Shown here: piece after piece, positions 1 to 8,255 of the stretch | Numbering within the stretch: position 1 is the first letter of the stretch | Layout: the number at the start of each line of letters is the position of its first letter | Assembly: GCF_001421415.1 (NCBI RefSeq) | Contig: NZ_LMKH01000009.1 | Location: 44,514-78,176, forward strand | Length of the DNA stretch: 33,663 nucleotides | Reading direction: 5' to 3' | DNA from: Sphingomonas sp. Leaf208 | GTDB taxonomy: Bacteria > Pseudomonadota > Alphaproteobacteria > Sphingomonadales > Sphingomonadaceae | The notes under the pieces: generated by a model | Told to the model about the DNA's origin: nothing | The model's database searches: none | The model's input: only the letters and a program-made list of their open reading frames with translations | Made by a program: the position numbers and the translations under genes

Positions 1-1
1 C

Positions 2-304
2 AGGGATCTTGCCGCCTGGCTTGGGCTCGTGCCGCGTCAAGCGACGACCGGGGGTAAACCGCGGTTGCTCGGCATCACCAAGCGCGGAAGCCGCTATCTG
101 CGGAAAAACCTGATCCAGGGTGCCCGGGCATCACTGCCCACGATGAGCAAGAGCGACACACGACTTGGCGCCTGGCGGCGCGGCCTTTTGTCACGTTCCC
201 ATCACAACACCGTCGTGGTGGCGCTGGCAGCCAAAATGGCGCGCATCGTCTGGGCGCTGCTGCGTCATGAGCGCACCTACGATCCAGCCGCACAGGCGGC
301 GTGA
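2..304 (+). pseudogene. IS110-family transposase, C-terminal part (runs off the left edge)
   Basis: The reading frame is open from the first bases of the window, so the gene starts outside it. The visible part matches the C-terminal domain of IS110/IS1111 transposases: it begins RDLAAWLGLVPRQ, continues with TGGKPRLLGITKRG and ends in a basic segment. This domain carries the conserved Ser region used with the N-terminal RuvC-like DEDD domain in recombination. Whether the full gene is intact cannot be judged here. The next 200 bases hold no gene and probably include the right end of this element. Confidence 0.85.
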
Positions 305-518
305 ACGAGATCAGCCAATGCACCTTGCACCGGCTGGATGATGTCTGCGGGAGGTAAGTGAAAGATGGTCTGACAGTCGACCGGTGACCTGGAACCCTAT
401 GGCTTAAAATGGCATTCGATGCCGGCCCCTTTATGAGGACCAGGACGCGCGGATCTCCATCTTGGCCAACGACCTCGCGTCGAAAGGCCGGATACGTTTT
501 CGCAGACTGCTCAGAACA

Positions 519-899
519 TCAGACACAAACCGCTTGCCGACGGGGCGAGCCATACGTTTTAACCCGCAGGCTCGACGCCGTGCGGTGCGCCTTCAGATAG
601 GTCGCGTCGATCATGATCGTCTTCGGCGTGGCGCTCGCGGCCGCCAGTTCTTCCATTATGCGGAGGAAGACACCCCTTTCGCCCCATCGCTTCCACCGGT
701 TGTAGAGGGTCTTGTGTGGGCCATACTCCCGAGGGACATCGCACCATCGTAGCCCGTTGCGGTTGACGAAAACGATGCCGCTCAACACTCGCCGGTCATC
801 AACCCGTGGCTTGGCGTGGCTCTTGGGAAAATACGGTTCGAGCCGTGCCATCTGCTCGTCGGTCAGCCAGTACAGGTCGCTCATCCTCGGTCTCCACAA
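519..899 (-). pseudogene. IS5-family transposase, N-terminal part
   Basis: The protein starts most likely at MSDLYWLTDEQ (884) and carries the N-terminal domain of IS5/IS427-group transposases, with RWCDVPREYGPHKTLYNRW and the first catalytic Asp in MIDATYLKAHR. Homology stops after SSLRVK at about position 558. The remaining 12 residues come from unrelated DNA, so the second Asp and the Glu are missing. The outer end of the element is probably near 944, at the end of the motif GGGTCCTGACC. The element seems cut by the IS110-related DNA to its left. Confidence 0.85.
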
Positions 900-1224
900 A
901 GAGCCTGAATCAGATCGAGCCGCTTAGATCAATGGGTCCTGACCTTACTACATTCACACTTGTTTCCATGTCTACATGTCGAACAAAAAGTCAGTATTGG
1001 TCATACGCTTTAGACATATCCATAACGCATGTTTCCAACGTCCGGAGGAGCCAATCGGCTGAATGACGAGGCGATATCCCAGGTATAACCGTGCAGAAAC
1101 AGGTCCGCACGTAGACAAGCATACATGAAGACAAGTCCCGCCAACGACGTGTCTTTAATCCGACTTTGCCATTCAGTATTTTTGGCCGCTAAAGGAAAAA
1201 TGCCAATCCACCCTAAGGACCGCT

Positions 1225-1540
1225 GCATCTACCTAATCGACTCCCAGCAATTATCGGAAGCGATCCGCCGGGGTCGAGCCGGCGGACGTCGTAAACGGTG
1301 CCCGCACCCGTATCGGCGCTTCGTTGTACATCTCGGAGACGGACGACGGTGGAACACCAGTGCCGGATATTGGCCTCAGGATTGGGGTCGATGGGTAGCT
1401 GTGCGAGGTCGGCTGACATGACCGTTCCTCGTACGACCTATGCAGTGTTCCTGCGCCGATCTTAATCACGCCCCTTATCACAAATATTCTAGCAAATCTC
1501 GCTGCATTATGCCAGCACCGCCATAGCTCCATAACCCTGC
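1225..1540 (+). pseudogene. Decayed HNH-like gene, paralog of the gene at 7713-8192
   Basis: Translated pieces align with the HNH-like protein encoded at 7713-8192. They are QQLSEAIRRGRAGGR against VQLSHQIRFVRAGGR, FVVHLGDGRRWN against KVFHLGDGRWWN, then in another frame CADLNHAP (about 1451) against CAHLNHDP, and in a third frame NLAALCQHRH against QLAALCQRCH. At least two frame changes and a stop at 1419-1421 separate the pieces, and the first zinc-type cysteine pair is degraded (KRCPH). This is a dead copy of the same family. The homology is seen directly; the nuclease role of the family is inferred from its motif layout. Confidence 0.6.
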
Positions 1541-1730
1541 TGCACATAGCTGGCAGCTTTGGTGGAACATCTTTGCCTATGCGTGCTCCGCGACACCTAC
1601 GTGGAACATTGTTTTACACGGGAGCGTCTCGCACGTTGGCTTGAGATTAGTGGCGGGGAAGAGCCGTTGACGCTACACCAGCTTGCACAAGCAATACGGG
1701 TATCTACCGAGACCTCAGACCCCGACTCAT

Positions 1731-2317
1731 AATTCGAGTTTAGCAATACGGCGCGTCATTCGCTGTTGGACGAGATAACCATCCACGCTTCGGATGACGC
1801 GATGGAGACTTCCCAGTCCTTGGCTAGGCGCCGGCATCGGTTGAGCCACGCCAGGGTACGTTCGACGACCCAGCGCCGTGGCAGAATAATGAAGCCCGTC
1901 AGGTCGGATCGTCTGATGATTTCGACCGTCAGCTGATCAATGTGCGCGACCCCATTCTACCAACATCGCGTTGATGACAACGAGCAGGCCGTTGTCGCGC
2001 ATACGGTAGAAATGGTACTGCACCGTCGTGAAGGGCGGGAAGTCCTTGGGCAGTTGCGCCCATTGGCACCCCGTCGATGCGATATACTGGATCGCATCCC
2101 ACAGGGTCCGCGCCTTGTGTTTGCGTGGGCGTCCAACCCTGGAGGTTCGCCTCAATAGCGGCCGGATGACAGCCCATTCCTCATCGGTGCAGTCGCTTGC
2201 ATAGCGCAGCCCGCTTCTGTCATGCTCGCGCCGAGCGGTTTCAGTCCAGCCCATGTGATACTCGTGGTCTTTGCAATGCCAGTGAATCACAAGGTACTGA
2301 AATCGCTCAACTCAATT
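1731..2317 (-). mobile_element. Internally deleted IS5-family element
   Basis: Two imperfect inverted ends can be read: AATTCGAGTTTAGCAAT at 1731-1747 and the complement of ATCGCTCAACTCAATT at 2302-2317. Between them lies one transposase pseudogene on the minus strand. At about 590 bp the element is well below the 0.8-1.3 kb usual for IS5 elements, because the middle of the gene is gone. No target duplication is obvious. Confidence 0.55.
1756..2290 (-). pseudogene. IS5-family transposase with its core deleted
   Basis: The N-terminal part (2290 to about 1940) reads SGLRYASDCTDEEWAVIRP and KARTLWDAIQYI, typical of IS5-family proteins. After MLVEWGRAH the frame shifts by one. The C-terminal part then follows: EIIRRSDLTGFIILPRRWVV, then ERTLAWLNRCRRLAKDWE, stopping at 1756-1758. 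The central region with the two catalytic Asp residues is absent, so the protein cannot be active. The Glu motif (VVERT) survives. Confidence 0.85.
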
Positions 2318-2494
2318 TTCGGTCGGGCTCTTAGCCCCGAAGGCACGATACGATCAGTCTTTTTTGCGCAATATCGGGTAATCGCGACCAGTGCGACGGC
2401 AGAAAAGATCAATTTGCACAGAATAGTTGCAATCCAGTGGTCTGTTGGGATCGGTGGAAGTAGCTAAGGTGGGGAAACAAATCGGGAGAGTGAT

Positions 2495-3364
2495 GTGCAG
2501 ACGATCGGCGTGATTGGTGCAGGGCAGATGGGCGCGGGTATCGCGCAGGTATCGGCGCAGGCGGGGTATCGCGTCCTGTTGACAGACGTGTCACTAGAAG
2601 CTGCCGAGAAGGGTAAGGCCGGGATCGCCAAAGCGTTAGCGCGGTTGGTAGAGAAGGAAAAGATTGGCTCGCGCGAACGCGATGAGACGCTTGCGGCGGT
2701 CGAGCCAGTCGCAAGCCTGTCAAACATGGGCGACTGTACAATCGTAGTTGAGGCAGCCACCGAGCGTGAGGGCGTCAAGCGCGCTATTTTTGCAGAGGTC
2801 GGTAAGGTACTGGGGCGCTACGCAATCCTAGCGTCGAACACGTCGTCAATCCCAATAACCCGGCTGGCGCAGGCGGCTCCTGACCCGGCACGGTTCATGG
2901 GCGTGCATTTTTTTAACCCGGTCCCTGTGATGCGGCCGATCGAGCTGATCCGGGGCCTCGCGACGTCAGATGCCACGGTTGAGGCGGTCGAGGCGTTTGC
3001 CGAAAAGCTTGGCAAACAGGTCGTACATGCGAACGACGCGCCGGGTTTCATTGTCAACCGCGTGCTAATGCCGATGATCAACGAAGCGTGCTTCGCGCTG
3101 GGTGAAGGTGTTGCGAGCGTGCGTGACATTGATTTGGCGTGCCAGTTGGGGTTGAACCACCCGATGGGGCCACTGACGCTGGCAGACTTTATTGGCCTCG
3201 ATACTTGCCTCGAGATCACGCGCGTACTGTTCGACGGAACGGGCGATCCAAAATTTCGGCCTGCGCCAGTACTGGTGAAATATGTCGAGGCTGGATGGTT
3301 CGGGAGGAAGACCAAGCGCGGCTTCTACGATTATTCGGGCGCGGAACCTGTGCCGACCCGATAA
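2495..3364 (+). CDS. 3-hydroxyacyl-CoA (3-hydroxybutyryl-CoA) dehydrogenase
   Basis: This NAD(P)-dependent enzyme oxidises 3-hydroxyacyl-CoA or reduces acetoacetyl-CoA in fatty acid, butanoate or aromatic degradation. The 289-residue length is normal for the single-domain-pair bacterial enzyme. A Rossmann GxGxxG motif lies at residues 8-13 (GAGQMG) and an acidic residue ends the second strand (D31). The catalytic set is complete: S117 in SNTSS, H138 in HFFNPVP and N188 in GFIVNR. The C-terminal domain carries NHPMGPLTLADFIGLD and WFGRKTKRGFYDY. Start: GTG at 2495, with GGGAGAG four bases upstream. It stands alone, with no pathway partners nearby, so whether the substrate is acetoacetyl-CoA, phenylacetate-derived or another compound is open (hbd or paaH type). 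Confidence 0.93.
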   Translation: MQTIGVIGAGQMGAGIAQVSAQAGYRVLLTDVSLEAAEKGKAGIAKALARLVEKEKIGSRERDETLAAVEPVASLSNMGDCTIVVEAATEREGVKRAIFAEVGKVLGRYAILASNTSSIPITRLAQAAPDPARFMGVHFFNPVPVMRPIELIRGLATSDATVEAVEAFAEKLGKQVVHANDAPGFIVNRVLMPMINEACFALGEGVASVRDIDLACQLGLNHPMGPLTLADFIGLDTCLEITRVLFDGTGDPKFRPAPVLVKYVEAGWFGRKTKRGFYDYSGAEPVPTR

Positions 3365-3635
3365 TCCGAAGGCATCTGTGTCAGCGCGGGAAGTCAGGCG
3401 ATCTGACGCTGCATCCAAACCGTGATGCGGCTTGGACGTGTGACCGACGATCGACTTCGGTACGACTGACGTTCCCTCTGTTATGGATGACTCGCCCCTT
3501 GTCCGAAACGTTGTTGTGTCACAACTGCGGATCGTTTGGGGAAGGATGGCGGTCATGAACGTATCAGTTCGTGGGGATCGAGCTCGACAGGAAAAGCTGC
3601 GGTGTGGTCGGCCTAGATAGGACGGTAAGGTCGTT

Positions 3636-3983
3636 GTGCGTCGGCTGAACCGGCGTGAGACCGTCATCGCTTATGCCTCCATGCTACTGGGCTCCGCCCA
3701 TGGGACGGACATTGGCAGACAGGGGCACTCCGTACGGTTGATATTACCGACCTATGTTCGTTCCTATTTCGAGGCGCAGAAGAACGACGACCGCAACGCC
3801 GCAGGGATTGCGGAAGCCGCGACCCGTCTAACTTTGCTGTTCGTTGAGTTGAAGACTGAGGAGCAACTCAAAAGGCAGACCCTGCACCGCATTCGCGACC
3901 AGCTCTTCGGAAGTTGGACCCTTTTGACGAGCCAGATTAGCATCGCCTTCCTCAATTGCGACTATCTCGTGCCGCTAAGCTGA
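3636..3983 (+). CDS. Hypothetical protein, 115 residues
   Basis: I do not recognise this protein. It starts at GTG 3636 (MRRLNRRETVIAYASMLLG). It has a central mixed-charge, probably helical segment (YFEAQKNDDRNAAGIAEAATRLTLLFVELKTEEQLKRQTL) broken here by no membrane segment or signal peptide, and it ends in a hydrophobic tail. No clear ribosome binding site is visible and there is no operon partner: about 270 empty bases lie before it and about 85 after it. It may be a real small gene or a long chance frame in GC-rich DNA. Confidence 0.35.
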   Translation: MRRLNRRETVIAYASMLLGSAHGTDIGRQGHSVRLILPTYVRSYFEAQKNDDRNAAGIAEAATRLTLLFVELKTEEQLKRQTLHRIRDQLFGSWTLLTSQISIAFLNCDYLVPLS

Positions 3984-4069
3984 ACAAACGTAGCGGTCGG
4001 ACTGTATGAATTGCTCTGCGGAGACGAGCTAGTGCTCGGCGCTCGCATTCATGGGCTCGACAGCGATAT

Positions 4070-4447
4070 TCAACGGACCCGACGCCATACGTCACAGACG
4101 CTCGGGTAGTCGGCAACTCGGCGAATGAACGTCCCGTACAGATAAAGCGGGTCGCTGCCGTCCGGCAAAGTATGAGTGGCATCAGCAGCTAATATCCTCG
4201 TAGTTTTATTGAACGTCGCATCGTTGCTACTGAGCGTAATTGTTGTTGTGAACGGAATAGCTCGGTGCAGCCTGATGACTACGTAGTCATCGCCAAGAGT
4301 GTACACTCCAACTGCTTCGGGCGATGTACCGAGCCTTACCTCTCCTCGATCGAGAACATAAAATTCTCGGCTTGTCCGATCGAAAGACTGGTCTTCAACG
4401 AGGTAAAACCACTCGCCCTGGAGTGCCGCTTCGGTGATAGACGCCAT
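4070..4447 (-). CDS. Hypothetical protein, 125 residues, beta-rich
   Basis: The family is not recognised. A GGGAGG ribosome binding site sits about 7 bases before ATG 4447, which supports a real gene. The sequence looks like a small beta barrel: short alternating strands such as EWFYLVED, REFYVLDRGEVRL, DDYVVIRLHRA and TTTITLSSND, and a final LYLYGTFIRR. There is no signal peptide, membrane segment or cysteine pair (a single Cys near the end). The overall shape recalls GrlR-like or lipocalin-like small proteins, but I see no diagnostic motif, so that is only a suggestion. The IS3 end begins at 4507, just upstream of its start. Confidence 0.6.
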   Translation of the reverse strand: MASITEAALQGEWFYLVEDQSFDRTSREFYVLDRGEVRLGTSPEAVGVYTLGDDYVVIRLHRAIPFTTTITLSSNDATFNKTTRILAADATHTLPDGSDPLYLYGTFIRRVADYPSVCDVWRRVR

Positions 4448-4506
4448 CTCGAATCCTCCCGGGGCGATCTATGAACTTTTAGCTGGAAACGGAAGGGGTA
4501 GGTTAC

Positions 4507-4855
4507 TGAACCGCCCCGGGTCTGCCGGAGGCCTTGGGTTGTGAGTCATGCTGCCATATCGATGTTGGCCGCGGCAGCATAATATTGATCTTCGGCTTCG
4601 GCGGGTGGGATGTTGCCGATGGGCTCCAGCAGCCGACGATGATTGAACCAGTCGACCCATTCGAGCGTGGCGTACTCGACGGCTTCGAAGCTGCGCCAGG
4701 GTCCGCGCCGGTGGATCACCTCGGCTTTGTAGAGACCGTTGATCGTTTCGGCCAAAGCGTTGTCGTAGCTGTCGCCGATACTGCCGACCGATGGCTCGAT
4801 ACCGGCCTCGGCAAGGCGCTCGGTGTACTTGATAGACACGTATTGAGCGGATTCA
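4507..4855 (-). mobile_element. IS3-family element, right-hand end with the C-terminal part of orfB
   Basis: The terminal repeat TGAACCGCCCCGGGT lies at 4507-4521 and matches the end at 19161-19174 in inverted orientation. Inside it, on the minus strand, is the C-terminal third of an IS3-group OrfB (about 4850 to 4546): YVSIKYTERLAEAGIEPSVG, then DSYDNALAETINGLYK with the catalytic Glu, and WVDWFNHRRLLEPIGNIPP. The first two catalytic Asp residues are missing. The fragment abuts the IS30 transposase end at about 4853, which suggests that IS30 landed in it. Its N-terminal counterpart type is found at 18430-19124. Confidence 0.85.
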
Positions 4856-5603
4856 ATCGGTCGTTGCAACGCGCTGTTTGTCGATCTGCTCAAGGCATTG
4901 GTCAAGCGCCTCGGCGGGCGTTCTCCAGCCCAGCGTCTTGCGCGGTCTGCCATTGAGCGTTGCGGCGACCGCCGCGAGCGTATCGGCGCTATGCGCGCTA
5001 AGGTCGGTGCCCTTGGGAAAATACTGGCGCAGCAACTCATTGGTGTTCTCGTTCGTGCCGCGCTGCCAAGGGCTTTGCGGATCGCAGAAATAGATTTCGA
5101 CGCCGGCTTCGACCCTTAGGCGCGCATGCTGCGCCATTTCCGCGCCCTGATCCCAAGTTAACGAGCGACGCAGCTCTGCTGGCAAGGTGGTTATGGTACG
5201 CGTAATGGCATCGCGAACGGCTTCGGCGCCGTGTCCGGCCAGCGCCGGTCCGTTCTTAATGCTCAGCCCTGCGCCGTGACCCTCCATCCTCGGCAGGTGC
5301 AGAAGCATTGTGAAGCGCGTCGTACGTTCAACCAGCGTACCGATCGCCGAGCTGCCAAGCCCCAGGATGAGGTCGCCTTCCCAGTGACCGGGCACAGCCC
5401 GGTCTTCGGCTTCTGCAGGGCGCTCGCTAATCATGATTTCAGACGACACGAAACCTTTGCCGCGTTGACCGACACGCGCCCGTGGCACCCGCAACGCCCG
5501 GCCGCTGCGCAGGCATGCGGTCAGGTCACGGCGCAGAGCACCCCGGCCTTGCACAAAGAGTGCTTGGTAAATGGCCTCGTGGCTGATGCGCATGCTGTCG
5601 TCA
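4853..5603 (-). pseudogene. IS30-family transposase lacking its N-terminal HTH
   Basis: The DDE integrase-type domain is well preserved: MRISHEAIYQALFVQGRGAL, the VPGHWEGDLI motif with its catalytic Asp, WDQGAEMAQH, FCDPQSPWQRGTNENTN with the catalytic Glu, and the usual end KQRVATTD. The N-terminal helix-turn-helix region is absent. The frame is cut at about 5603, where the end of an IS21 element starts; residues read upstream of there (FSTPITPLSGSFFHADP) are IS21 end sequence. The protein as it stands should not bind its ends. This is nested insertion: IS21 in IS30, IS30 in IS3. Confidence 0.88.
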
Positions 5604-5717
5604 TGTGGATCGGCGTGGAAAAAGGACCCCGATAGCGGGGTGATCGGCGTCGAAAAAGGACCCCTCATTCCGTTGGTCTAAGGCTGTCCGCTTGGCAGAT
5701 GTCAGGCGGCGATCGGG

Positions 5718-6341
5718 ATGTTGGTATTGGAGACGGTATTGAGGATCCGGCGCGAGCACGCGTCGGGCAAAGCCATCAAGGTGATAATGCGGGACCTGCA
5801 TTTGTCACGCGGTGTCGTGCGCAGGGCGATCCGGGCGCCGGAGGCGGACACCAAGTACCGGCGAGAAGTACAGCCGTTGCCAAAATTGGGGCCGTTTCAA
5901 ATGCGGCTCGATGCGCTGTTGGAAGAGGATGAGGCACGACCGCGGCGCGAGAAGCTGCGCATTACGCGTGTCTATGATCTGCTGCTGCGCGAGGGGTTCG
6001 ACGGCTCGTACGACGCGGTGCGCCGCTACGCTACCCGCTGGCGGCAGGCTCGGCGTCGCGACGTAATGGACGCGCCAGCGTTCATCCCGCTGCTGTTCTG
6101 GCCGGGCGAGGCCTACCAGTTCGACTGGAGCCACGAAGACGTCGAGATCGCGGGCAAGCCGATGCGGGTGAAGGTTGCGCATGTGCGGCTGTGCGCATCG
6201 CGGGTGATGTACGTGCGAGCCTATCCGCGCGAGACGCAGGAGATGCTGTTCGACGCCCATGCGCGGGCATTCGCCTTCTTCGGTGGCGTACCGACGCGGG
6301 GCATCTACGACAACATGAAGACTGCCGTGACCCCAAGATGA
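5718..6341 (+). pseudogene. istA: IS21 IstA transposase, N-terminal part
   Basis: The sequence reads MLVLETVLRIRREHASGKAI with an N-terminal HTH (LHLSRGVVRRAIR). The start of the DDE domain follows: [15 protein letters not shown] with the first Asp, [19 protein letters not shown] strands, and YDNMKTAV with the second Asp. Translation ends at 6341, just after that motif, where the internal deletion joins istB. The Glu and the C-terminal domain are missing, so it is inactive. IstA normally works with the ATPase IstB. Confidence 0.88.
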
Positions 6342-6427
6342 CCACCGCGCTGCTAGACCGCATTACGCACCACTGCGACATCGTCGAAACCGGCAACGAC
6401 AGCTGGCGCTTCAAGCACCGCAGCTAG
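6333..6427 (+). pseudogene. istB: IS21 IstB, last ~30 codons
   Basis: In a frame different from istA the sequence reads [20 protein letters not shown], then [10 protein letters not shown] and a stop. This is the typical C-terminus of the IstB helper ATPase; the Walker motifs and everything upstream are deleted. The junction with istA lies at about 6331-6340. Confidence 0.8.
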
Positions 6428-6597
6428 CCTCGGGAACCCGACAGAGGAACGCTTCGCGCTGGTTACGCCTCCGGACGGGCTACGCCCGCCCTACGCCGCA
6501 ACCAGCGCGAACGGCGCGTCCGTTACCGTCACGCCGCCCAACGAAGGGGGTCTCTTTTGGACGCCGATAGGGGGTCCTTTTTGGACGCCGATTGACA

Positions 6598-6697
6598 AGA
6601 AGGATCGCCATCACAGCTTGCCAGCCTGTTTCGAGTGTCCCGATCGACGGTACAGCGCGTACTCCGCAAGAATCGTAACCGGTCGTCCGTGGCGTGA
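6598..6697 (+). pseudogene. C-terminal HTH remnant, resolvase-like
   Basis: Directly after the IS21 end the frame reads SQLASLFRVSRSTVQRVLRK and stops at 6695-6697. This looks like the C-terminal helix-turn-helix of a serine recombinase. The catalytic domain is absent, so this is the tail of a gene cut off by IS21-associated rearrangement. Only about 30 codons are left, so the family call is tentative. Confidence 0.45.
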
Positions 6698-6713
6698 GCT
6701 CGCCTAGGCGAGC
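6698..6713. terminator. Perfect 16-bp palindrome between convergent genes
   Basis: GCTCGCCTAGGCGAGC is a perfect palindrome just after the HTH remnant and 10 bases downstream of the yhaV stop. It could form a stem in either transcript, but no U-tract follows, so termination is only one possibility; a protein binding site is another. Confidence 0.35.
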
Positions 6714-6722
6714 ATCGGAGCA

Positions 6723-7259
6723 TCAGGAACGATCAAGGGGCGTATGATCGTCGAAAATACCGGCTTCCTGATCAAGGTCCGCCATCCGTTGAAGGGCATT
6801 ATGGCGAGCCATATCGGTAGACCCAGCTTGGATCAGCGTTGCCCAATCATCAGGAGGATTTCCCTTGTCGAGCATCCCCTTGAACACGGCATAGGCATCT
6901 GTTTTGGAGTCGTACGTTCGCAGCGTGGTGTCGTCATTCACCCAGGCGAAAATGATGACTTTGGAGCGGCTGTCATAGCGAAAGAACAGGCGGAAGCGTC
7001 CGTTGCCGAACTTTGCCCGAAACCAGTGCTTTCGGGCGGCGCCCAGTGTGCCACCCTGCCGATACTCGGGTCGAGTAGGATCGCTGGGAACTGTCTCGAA
7101 CATCAAGGATCGCACAGCCGCCAATACCTTGGCGTTAGCGGTCCGAGCCCAGCCATGCGAGTCTTTTGCCCTAGCCTTCTCGACGACTCTGGTCAGCTTT
7201 TCCAGCTGATCGAGCAGCAGCGGGTGCGCGTAAATGGTCCAACCGTTGACGACGATCAT
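6723..7259 (-). CDS. yhaV: Type II toxin YhaV
   Basis: YhaV is an mRNA-cleaving RelE-superfamily toxin held in check by the PrlF antitoxin. The 178 residues cover the whole family length. They start MIVVNGWTIYAHPLLLDQLE and carry the core RQGGTLGAARKHWFRAKFGN, RFRLFFRYDSRSKVIIFAWV, NDDTTLRTYDSKTDAYAVF and GNPPDDWATL. The basic and aromatic residues expected for catalysis (RKHWFRAKF, RLFFRYD) are present and the frame is intact. The ATG lies 3 bases after the prlF stop, so the two are co-translated. Expression is probably controlled by the palindrome upstream of prlF. Confidence 0.93.
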   Translation of the reverse strand: MIVVNGWTIYAHPLLLDQLEKLTRVVEKARAKDSHGWARTANAKVLAAVRSLMFETVPSDPTRPEYRQGGTLGAARKHWFRAKFGNGRFRLFFRYDSRSKVIIFAWVNDDTTLRTYDSKTDAYAVFKGMLDKGNPPDDWATLIQAGSTDMARHNALQRMADLDQEAGIFDDHTPLDRS

Positions 7260-7262
7260 GAG

Positions 7263-7589
7263 TCAGAGCGCAACCGGTCCGTCGATTTCCTTATCTAGGT
7301 CGACCCGGACATGCTCGGCTAGCGTTGCCATGCGTTCGGCCAGAATGGGCGGGAAGGCGACGACGTTCTGTGGAGTGCGCAGCATGTCCTGTTCCAAGAA
7401 ACCTATGAACGCTCCGATCACCGGATCGGCTTCCTCGACCTCGACGCGCCGAACGCTGACGCCATGCTCATCAACTACAAAGGCGATCTCACCGCCATAG
7501 CTGACCCCAAGCGCCTGGCGCACAGCCTTCGGCACGGTTGTCTGTCCCTTGGCAGTGATCCTGCTGCGCTCTTGAACAATGGTAGCCAT
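7263..7589 (-). CDS. prlF: Antitoxin PrlF (AbrB/SpoVT-type DNA binding)
   Basis: This is the partner of yhaV. The frame is open further upstream, but the best start is ATG 7589 (MATIVQERSRITAKGQTTVP), with GAGGAT 4-5 bases before it. That gives 108 residues, the usual length. The N-terminal swapped-hairpin domain is clear: SRITAKGQTTVPKAVRQALG, then GGEIAFVVDEHGVSVRRVEV. The C-terminal half (FLEQDMLRTPQNVVAFPP onward) should bind YhaV. It ends 3 bases before yhaV. Proteins of this type repress their own operon, and a perfect inverted repeat lies 22 bases upstream of the start. Confidence 0.92.
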   Translation of the reverse strand: MATIVQERSRITAKGQTTVPKAVRQALGVSYGGEIAFVVDEHGVSVRRVEVEEADPVIGAFIGFLEQDMLRTPQNVVAFPPILAERMATLAEHVRVDLDKEIDGPVAL

Positions 7590-7610
7590 GACATCCTCTA
7601 AATAGGGAAT

Positions 7611-7628
7611 GTAAGGAATAATCCTTAC
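7611..7628 (-). promoter_or_regulatory. Likely PrlF-YhaV operator
   Basis: GTAAGGA-ATAA-TCCTTAC is a perfect inverted repeat of 7-bp arms with a 4-bp spacer, 22-39 bases upstream of the prlF ATG. Its place in the only leader of the operon and the known autoregulation of prlF-yhaV make it the natural operator candidate. Confidence 0.6.
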
Positions 7629-7661
7629 TTTTACAACAAGAGGTTTTAGCTTGTAGCTGAG

Positions 7662-7693
7662 GCCGTCGCGCCGTCGCGCCGTCGCGCCGTCAC
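7662..7693. repeat. Four tandem copies of an 8-mer
   Basis: GCCGTCGC is repeated at 7662, 7670 and 7678, and a fourth copy with one change (GCCGTCAC) follows at 7686. It lies between prlF and the HNH-like gene, outside any gene I accept. Such arrays can vary in copy number. Confidence 0.8.
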
Positions 7694-7712
7694 TCTGGAT
7701 GCCTGGCAGCAC

Positions 7713-8192
7713 TCATCGCATGTAGGGATATAACGATCGGCTGTCGTCGAGCATGCTGATCGGGGTGGGGGTGATCCAGTCGCCTCCCAGCATGGGGTAG
7801 GGACCGTAAAACAGGTCGCCGAGCGCGCGCCTGTAATGCGCATTCATCCAGCGCCGGCGTCGATGTTCGGGACCGTCATGGATCATGTGGCATCGCTGGC
7901 AGAGCGCTGCCAGCTGGTGAAGCGCGCTGTTGCTGGGATCATGGTTGAGGTGAGCACAGGCCAGTACCACTGGCGTCCATCGTCCATGTAGTAGAATGTT
8001 CTCTATAGGTCGTCGTACGCGCCGGCCTCGGCCGTTGCGCCAGCATTGCCGGCTCCGATTCCACCACCGTCCGTCGCCGAGGTGGAAGACCTTCTGCATA
8101 TGGGGACGCCCACAATGCTCGCAGCGCCCCCCTGCCCGCACGAAGCGTATCTGGTGCGAGAGCTGGACCCAGTCGAACGGGTACAAGAACAC
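7713..8192 (-). CDS. HNH-like (His-Me finger) small protein
   Basis: This 159-residue protein has the residue layout of a zinc-stabilised HNH nuclease: CEHC at residues 24-27, AHLNH at 80-84 (candidate metal-binding and general-base His), Asn88, then LCQRCH at 97-102 followed by H105 and H110. The two Cys pairs would hold a zinc and the HLNH/N/H set would form the active site. Between them sits an unusual, well conserved WW-containing loop (HLGDGRWWNRSRQCW). No partner gene shows what it cuts. A dead paralog lies at 1225-1540. The start at 8192 (MFLYPFDWVQL) is the longest ATG; no strong ribosome site is visible. Confidence 0.65.
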   Translation of the reverse strand: MFLYPFDWVQLSHQIRFVRAGGRCEHCGRPHMQKVFHLGDGRWWNRSRQCWRNGRGRRVRRPIENILLHGRWTPVVLACAHLNHDPSNSALHQLAALCQRCHMIHDGPEHRRRRWMNAHYRRALGDLFYGPYPMLGGDWITPTPISMLDDSRSLYPYMR

Positions 8193-8255
8193 GTGCTCAG
8201 GGGGATAGGCATTAGGCGCCCTCTTCCGAAGCGTCAGGTTGCGGAGTGCCCGGCA

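Larger units (their letters stand above)
5604..6597 (+). mobile_element. IS21-family deletion derivative
   Basis: The ends match in inverted orientation: TGTGGATCGGCGTGG at 5604 and the complement of GGACGCCGATTGACA at 6583-6597. Each has a second inner copy of the GATCGGCGTCNAAAAAGGAC type, as in IS21 multiple terminal repeats. Only about 990 bp remain of an expected 2-2.5 kb, because istA is joined directly to the last codons of istB. No target duplication is visible: the left flank is IS30 and the right flank is not, so DNA was also lost or exchanged on one side. Confidence 0.8.

Noticed and set aside
1550..1732. Short plus frame (RDTYVEHCFTRERLARWLEI)
   Set aside because: It looks somewhat protein-like but has no ATG, no ribosome site and no known relative. 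It could be the tail of a lost gene; too weak to list.
7662..7693. Possible CRISPR array
   Set aside because: Units are 8 bases with no spacers; this is a simple tandem repeat.
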